DNA of 64,000 bases from Syntrophothermus lipocalidus DSM 12680. GTDB lineage: Bacteria; Bacillota; Syntrophomonadia; Syntrophomonadales; Syntrophothermaceae. The stretch is taken from contig NC_014220.1 in assembly GCF_000092405.1 (NCBI RefSeq), forward strand, positions 62,001-126,000. Reading direction: 5' to 3'. This document shows, piece by piece, positions 61,200 to 64,000 of this stretch. The notes under the pieces are model-generated. The model was not told the DNA's origin and did no database searches. It saw only the letters and a program-made list of their open reading frames with translations. Position 1 is the stretch's first letter. Each line of letters starts with the position of its first letter. Made by a program: the position numbers and the translations under genes.

Positions 61200-61232
61200 G
61201 ACACTCGTTAGCGAGTGTCTTTTTATTTTTTG
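61200..61232 (+). terminator. intrinsic terminator after yabR
   Basis: A perfect eight-base stem GACACTCG / CGAGTGTC (61200-61207 with 61212-61219) with TTAG loop, followed by TTTTTATTTTTT. Confidence 0.92.
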
Positions 61233-61248
61233 CTTTGAGGTGGTCATT

Positions 61249-62133
61249 TTGAGGATTGCGGCAGCTGATATCGGCACCAATTCCTGTCGGCTCCTCATAG
61301 CCGAAGTTATCGAGGGCAGGCTGGTATCAATTCTGAAAAAGATAACATCAACCCGTTTGGGAGAAGGGCTTCTGGAAAGCGGTTGGCTTCATCCTAAAGC
61401 CATCAAGAGAACGGTCGATTGCCTCCTCAATTTCAGAGATATCATGCACGGGTACCAGGTTTCTGCCTACAGGGTAGTTGCGACCAGCGCGGTTCGGGAA
61501 GCAGTAAACCGGGAAGACTTTTTGGCGGTGGCAGAAGAAGAAACCGGCCTTTCTATAGAGGTAATAGGCGGGGAAGAAGAGGCTAGCCTCGCGTGGGAAG
61601 GTGTGGTCCGAAGCCTGAACTTCCCCGAGTTGCCCCTGGTAGCGGACCTGGGGGCTGGAAGTACAGAATTTATCTATGCAGGCCAGTCTCCGGTTATCAA
61701 AAGCGTAAAGGTAGGAGCAGTCAAGGCAACCGAAGGCGACTGGTCGAGAGAACAAATCCGGGCAGCACTTGAGGAGGTGCTTGCCCTGGCTCCCAGGTTT
61801 CGAAAAAATCCACTGGTTTTGACTGGCGGTACTCCTACTACTCTGGTTGCCATAAAGAAGGGGCTGGCCGAATACGATCCGGACCTGGTTCACGGCCAGA
61901 AACTGACATACCAGGAGGTAGAGGACCTGTATCAGATGCTGGAAGGCATGCCCCTTAACCTCCGCCGCCGGCTGCCGGGACTGCAGCCGGAACGGGCGGA
62001 TATCGTGGTCAAGGGAGTGCTTATCGTTCTCGTTATAATGGACGGGCTCGGCAAAGATGAAATAATCGTCAGCGAGAGCGATCTCTTGGAAGGGATTATA
62101 TGGCGATTGGCAGGGGCTTCCCCTGGTGTCTAA
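61249..62133 (+). CDS. ppx: exopolyphosphatase/pppGpp phosphohydrolase (Ppx/GppA)
   Basis: TTG 61249 is preferred (GAGGTGG seven bases upstream); GTG 61240 is an alternative. The 294-residue protein has the ASKHA fold: AAADIGTNSCRLLIAE (near 5), VVATSAVREAVNR (near 82), VIGGEEEASLAWEGV, and the phosphate-binding DLGAGSTEF (near 135) and LTGGTPTT. It removes the terminal phosphate of polyphosphate or pppGpp. The short length (no HD-like C-domain) suits the Firmicute type. It converges on hydG with a four-base overlap. Confidence 0.9.
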   Translation: MRIAAADIGTNSCRLLIAEVIEGRLVSILKKITSTRLGEGLLESGWLHPKAIKRTVDCLLNFRDIMHGYQVSAYRVVATSAVREAVNREDFLAVAEEETGLSIEVIGGEEEASLAWEGVVRSLNFPELPLVADLGAGSTEFIYAGQSPVIKSVKVGAVKATEGDWSREQIRAALEEVLALAPRFRKNPLVLTGGTPTTLVAIKKGLAEYDPDLVHGQKLTYQEVEDLYQMLEGMPLNLRRRLPGLQPERADIVVKGVLIVLVIMDGLGKDEIIVSESDLLEGIIWRLAGASPGV

Positions 62134-63533
62134 AAGTATAAATCCCGCGCTCCGGCCTCAATCATCGCCAGTCTTTCAATAGTCTTTTCCCTGACCTTGT
62201 CGCTCTTGATGTATCCTAGATGTTCTTGAATAGTCTTCTCCCCGATTTCCTTGGTCTCGGGAGAAGCGTAGTCTTCCAAGTATTCCTTAAAGGTCAGTAT
62301 GGCGTTGGGTTGGCAAACATTGCCGATTTGTCCGGTTTTCGCCAGGGCCATGAAACGATCTCCGGTCCGGCCGCTGCGGTAGCAGGCGGTACAGTAGCTG
62401 GGAATGTAGCCGCTTACACAGAGGCTGCGGATCAACTCATCGGGGCCACGTTCGTCAGCGACTTCGAATTGTGCAGTATTGCAGGTTTTCCCTTCTATTT
62501 CTTCTCTGTAACCTCCTACCCCGGTGCATGAACCGGCACTTATCTGGGAAATACCGAGTTCGAACAACTCATCTCGGTATCCGGGGGCTTCGCGAGTAGA
62601 CAGGATCATGCCGGTATAAGGAACCGCCATGCGCATGACCGCGATGATCTTGCGGAAATCGTCGTCTGAAACCAGGTAAGGGAAGTTATCCAGGGAAACG
62701 CCATCTGCCGGGCGCAGGCGCGGGAAGGACAAAGTATGAGGCCCTACGCCGAAAGTTTCATCCAGGTGACGGGCGTGCATTAAGAATCCCATTACTTCAA
62801 ACCGGTAGTCGAAAAGACCAAACAACACGCCTAAACCCACGTCATCGCAGCCACCTTGCATAGCCCGGTCCATAGCAGTCAAGTGATAGAGGTAGTCGGA
62901 TTTGGGGCCGCTGGGGTGCATTTTGGCGTAAGTTTCGTGGTGATACGTTTCCTGGAACAGCACGTAGGTACCGATACCTGCTTCTTTCAGCTTGCGATAA
63001 TTCTCTACGGTGGTGGCAGCGATATTCACGTTGATCCTGCGTATATTGCCGTTCGCTTCTCTCACGCTGTATATGGTTTGCATCGCTTCTACCACGTATT
63101 CGATAGGACACTCAACCGGATGCTCCCCGGTTTCTAAGGCTATGCGCTTGTGCCCCATCTGTTCGAGGATGCGTACCTCCTCTGCTATTTCATCGATAGT
63201 CAGCTTGCGCCGGGTCAGGTTCTTATTGGAGCGGTGATAGCCGCAGTAAACGCAGTCGTTGATGCAGTAGTTGCTGATGTATAAGGGAGCAAAGAACACC
63301 AAACGCTTGCCGTAAATCTTTTCTTTGATCTCGCGGGCCGCCGCGTACATTTCTTGCAACAGCTCGGGGTCCTCGACCTGGATGAGGGCAGCAACTTCCA
63401 CCGGCTCCAACCCTTTTGCTTCCCGGGCTTTTTCAATCATTTGCCGGATATCTTCCTGCCCAAACCTTTTCCCAGCCTCCAATAACGACCAGATCTCTTC
63501 TTCATTAATAAAATCAACGGCCTGATACGCCAT
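62130..63533 (-). CDS. hydG: [FeFe]-hydrogenase maturation radical SAM protein HydG
   Basis: A 467-residue radical-SAM tyrosine lyase. The CX3CX2C cluster motif is in NYCINDCVYCGYHRSN (near 93-102), and the C-terminal auxiliary-cluster motif is in CTACYRSGRTGDRFM (near 385). HydG splits tyrosine to supply CO and cyanide for the H-cluster. ThiH is excluded by the C-terminal CTAC motif and by hydE as neighbour. ATG with GAGGAGA upstream. Confidence 0.96.
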   Translation of the reverse strand: MAYQAVDFINEEEIWSLLEAGKRFGQEDIRQMIEKAREAKGLEPVEVAALIQVEDPELLQEMYAAAREIKEKIYGKRLVFFAPLYISNYCINDCVYCGYHRSNKNLTRRKLTIDEIAEEVRILEQMGHKRIALETGEHPVECPIEYVVEAMQTIYSVREANGNIRRINVNIAATTVENYRKLKEAGIGTYVLFQETYHHETYAKMHPSGPKSDYLYHLTAMDRAMQGGCDDVGLGVLFGLFDYRFEVMGFLMHARHLDETFGVGPHTLSFPRLRPADGVSLDNFPYLVSDDDFRKIIAVMRMAVPYTGMILSTREAPGYRDELFELGISQISAGSCTGVGGYREEIEGKTCNTAQFEVADERGPDELIRSLCVSGYIPSYCTACYRSGRTGDRFMALAKTGQIGNVCQPNAILTFKEYLEDYASPETKEIGEKTIQEHLGYIKSDKVREKTIERLAMIEAGARDLYF

Positions 63534-63555
63534 TTCTCCTCATCTCCTCACCTAG

Positions 63556-63612
63556 ACTTTTCAATTCCCGAACTCTTAACTCTTCATTCTTAATTCTGAA
63601 TTCGCAATTCCC
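63556..63612. repeat. AATTCTTAA-type tract at the 3' end of hydE
   Basis: Units CTTAACTCTTCATTCTTAAT and TTCTGAATTCGCAATTC resemble the tract at 37902-37976. It runs into the last codons of hydE. Confidence 0.8.
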
Positions 63613-64000
63613 ATAGCTTTGGGCCCTTCACCGTATCCAGATGATACCCGCCTTCCCAGCCGTGTTACGAGTTCCACGGCTGCGGCTTTAAGGGCAGTCG
63701 GGTCATCCTCAACCTCTGCCTTGGCGGGATAGATCTCGTATAACCGGCGGTACTTGAGGGGAGTCACGTTTAGCATCAAGACATTAGCCCCCGCTAGCAG
63801 TCCTTCACGCCGCCCTTCCCTATCTACTGACCCTAGGGCGGTGGTGGAGGGGAGATTAGCCCATGGCAACATGAGCCTGGTTACGGCTAAAACTTTTAGG
63901 GTTAAGGATGCGGTACCCGCTTGGGCTGAAGCCAGGGGAGTGGCAGGGTGCGGGATAAAGGGCCCGATTCCTACCATCGACAGCTGCAGTTTCCTCATGA
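63576..64000 (-). CDS. hydE: [FeFe]-hydrogenase maturation radical SAM protein HydE (partial, C-terminal)
   Basis: The visible 141 residues are the C-terminal part of HydE: GIGPFIPHPATPLAS, LPSTTALGSVDREGRREGLLAGANVLMLN (in part) and PLKYRRLYEIYP. The gene continues past the window edge. HydE is a radical SAM enzyme that acts with HydF and HydG to build the di-iron subcluster. The last nine or so residues are encoded by an AT-rich repeat tract, unlike the normal end of the family. It is upstream of hydG in one minus-strand operon. Confidence 0.92.
   Translation of the reverse strand, partial: MRKLQLSMVGIGPFIPHPATPLASAQAGTASLTLKVLAVTRLMLPWANLPSTTALGSVDREGRREGLLAGANVLMLNVTPLKYRRLYEIYPAKAEVEDDPTALKAAAVELVTRLGRRVSSGYGEGPKAMGIANSELRMKS

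Overview
The window looks like chromosome from an endospore-forming, anaerobic Firmicute (Clostridia). The right part carries the conserved block pth-fin-mfd-spoVT-yabM-mazG-yabO-yabP-yabQ-divIC-yabR in Bacillus subtilis order, and the left part carries metG-tatD-yabE-rsmA-veg. Sporulation genes (spoIIR, spoVT, yabP, yabQ, a YhcN-type lipoprotein, fin) stand beside the [FeFe]-hydrogenase maturases hydG and hydE and a two-subunit CoA-transferase. My best guess is a hydrogen-producing, fatty-acid-degrading syntroph (Syntrophomonadaceae-like). The group is an inference.

Layout. (1) 1-8.4 kb: core genes: metG 3' end, tatD, yabE, YhcN-like lipoprotein, rsmA, a YkuK-like gene, veg, a Cys-rich probable spore protein, a CAP-domain protein and a patatin-like lipase. 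(2) 8.5-33.6 kb: accessory region. It holds gene remnants (MacB C-terminus, MBL-fold hydrolase, ribbon-helix-helix antitoxin, WYL regulator, HtrA-like protease, IS21, IS3, two frameshifted IS256-type elements), an HD/OB-fold YhaM-like nuclease, a 1514-residue SF1 helicase with a C-terminal Vsr/DUF559-type nuclease, and an AT-rich two-gene cassette of a small membrane protein plus a ThsB-like TIR protein. It also holds an element with a large serine recombinase and a primase-helicase fusion, an HNH endonuclease and a DUF262 (GmrSD-like) protein. I read it as a layered defence/mobile-element island. Near-identical copies of the 3' end of a MacB-type permease gene lie at its two ends in the same orientation. 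(3) 33.6-42.3 kb: an FMN-binding PNPOx-like protein, then on the minus strand a MacAB/TolC-type export operon with a PepSY-type membrane protein and a PhoPR-like two-component pair. (4) 43-44.8 kb: CoA-transferase subunits A and B. (5) 44.9-62.1 kb: spoIIR, ispE, a GntR regulator, a nucleotidyltransferase, glmU, prs, pth, fin, mfd, spoVT, yabM, mazG, HU, rqcP, yabP, yabQ, a small HTH gene, divIC, yabR, ppx. (6) 62.1-64 kb: hydG and the 3' part of hydE on the minus strand.

Working together, regions 1 and 5 cover translation, cell envelope precursors (glmU, ispE), nucleotide supply (prs), transcription-coupled repair (mfd), ribosome rescue (pth, rqcP), division (divIC) and stage-specific sporulation. 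Sequences matching sigma-F, sigma-G and sigma-K promoter consensus lie upstream of spoIIR, spoVT and the Cys-rich gene. HydE/HydG point to an H2-evolving metabolism to which the CoA-transferase would contribute acyl-CoA activation. Intergenic spaces in the core regions carry two dispersed repeat families: CAGAT/ATCTG-rich units, some bounded by inverted copies, and AATTCTTAA-like tracts. No rRNA, tRNA or CRISPR array was seen.
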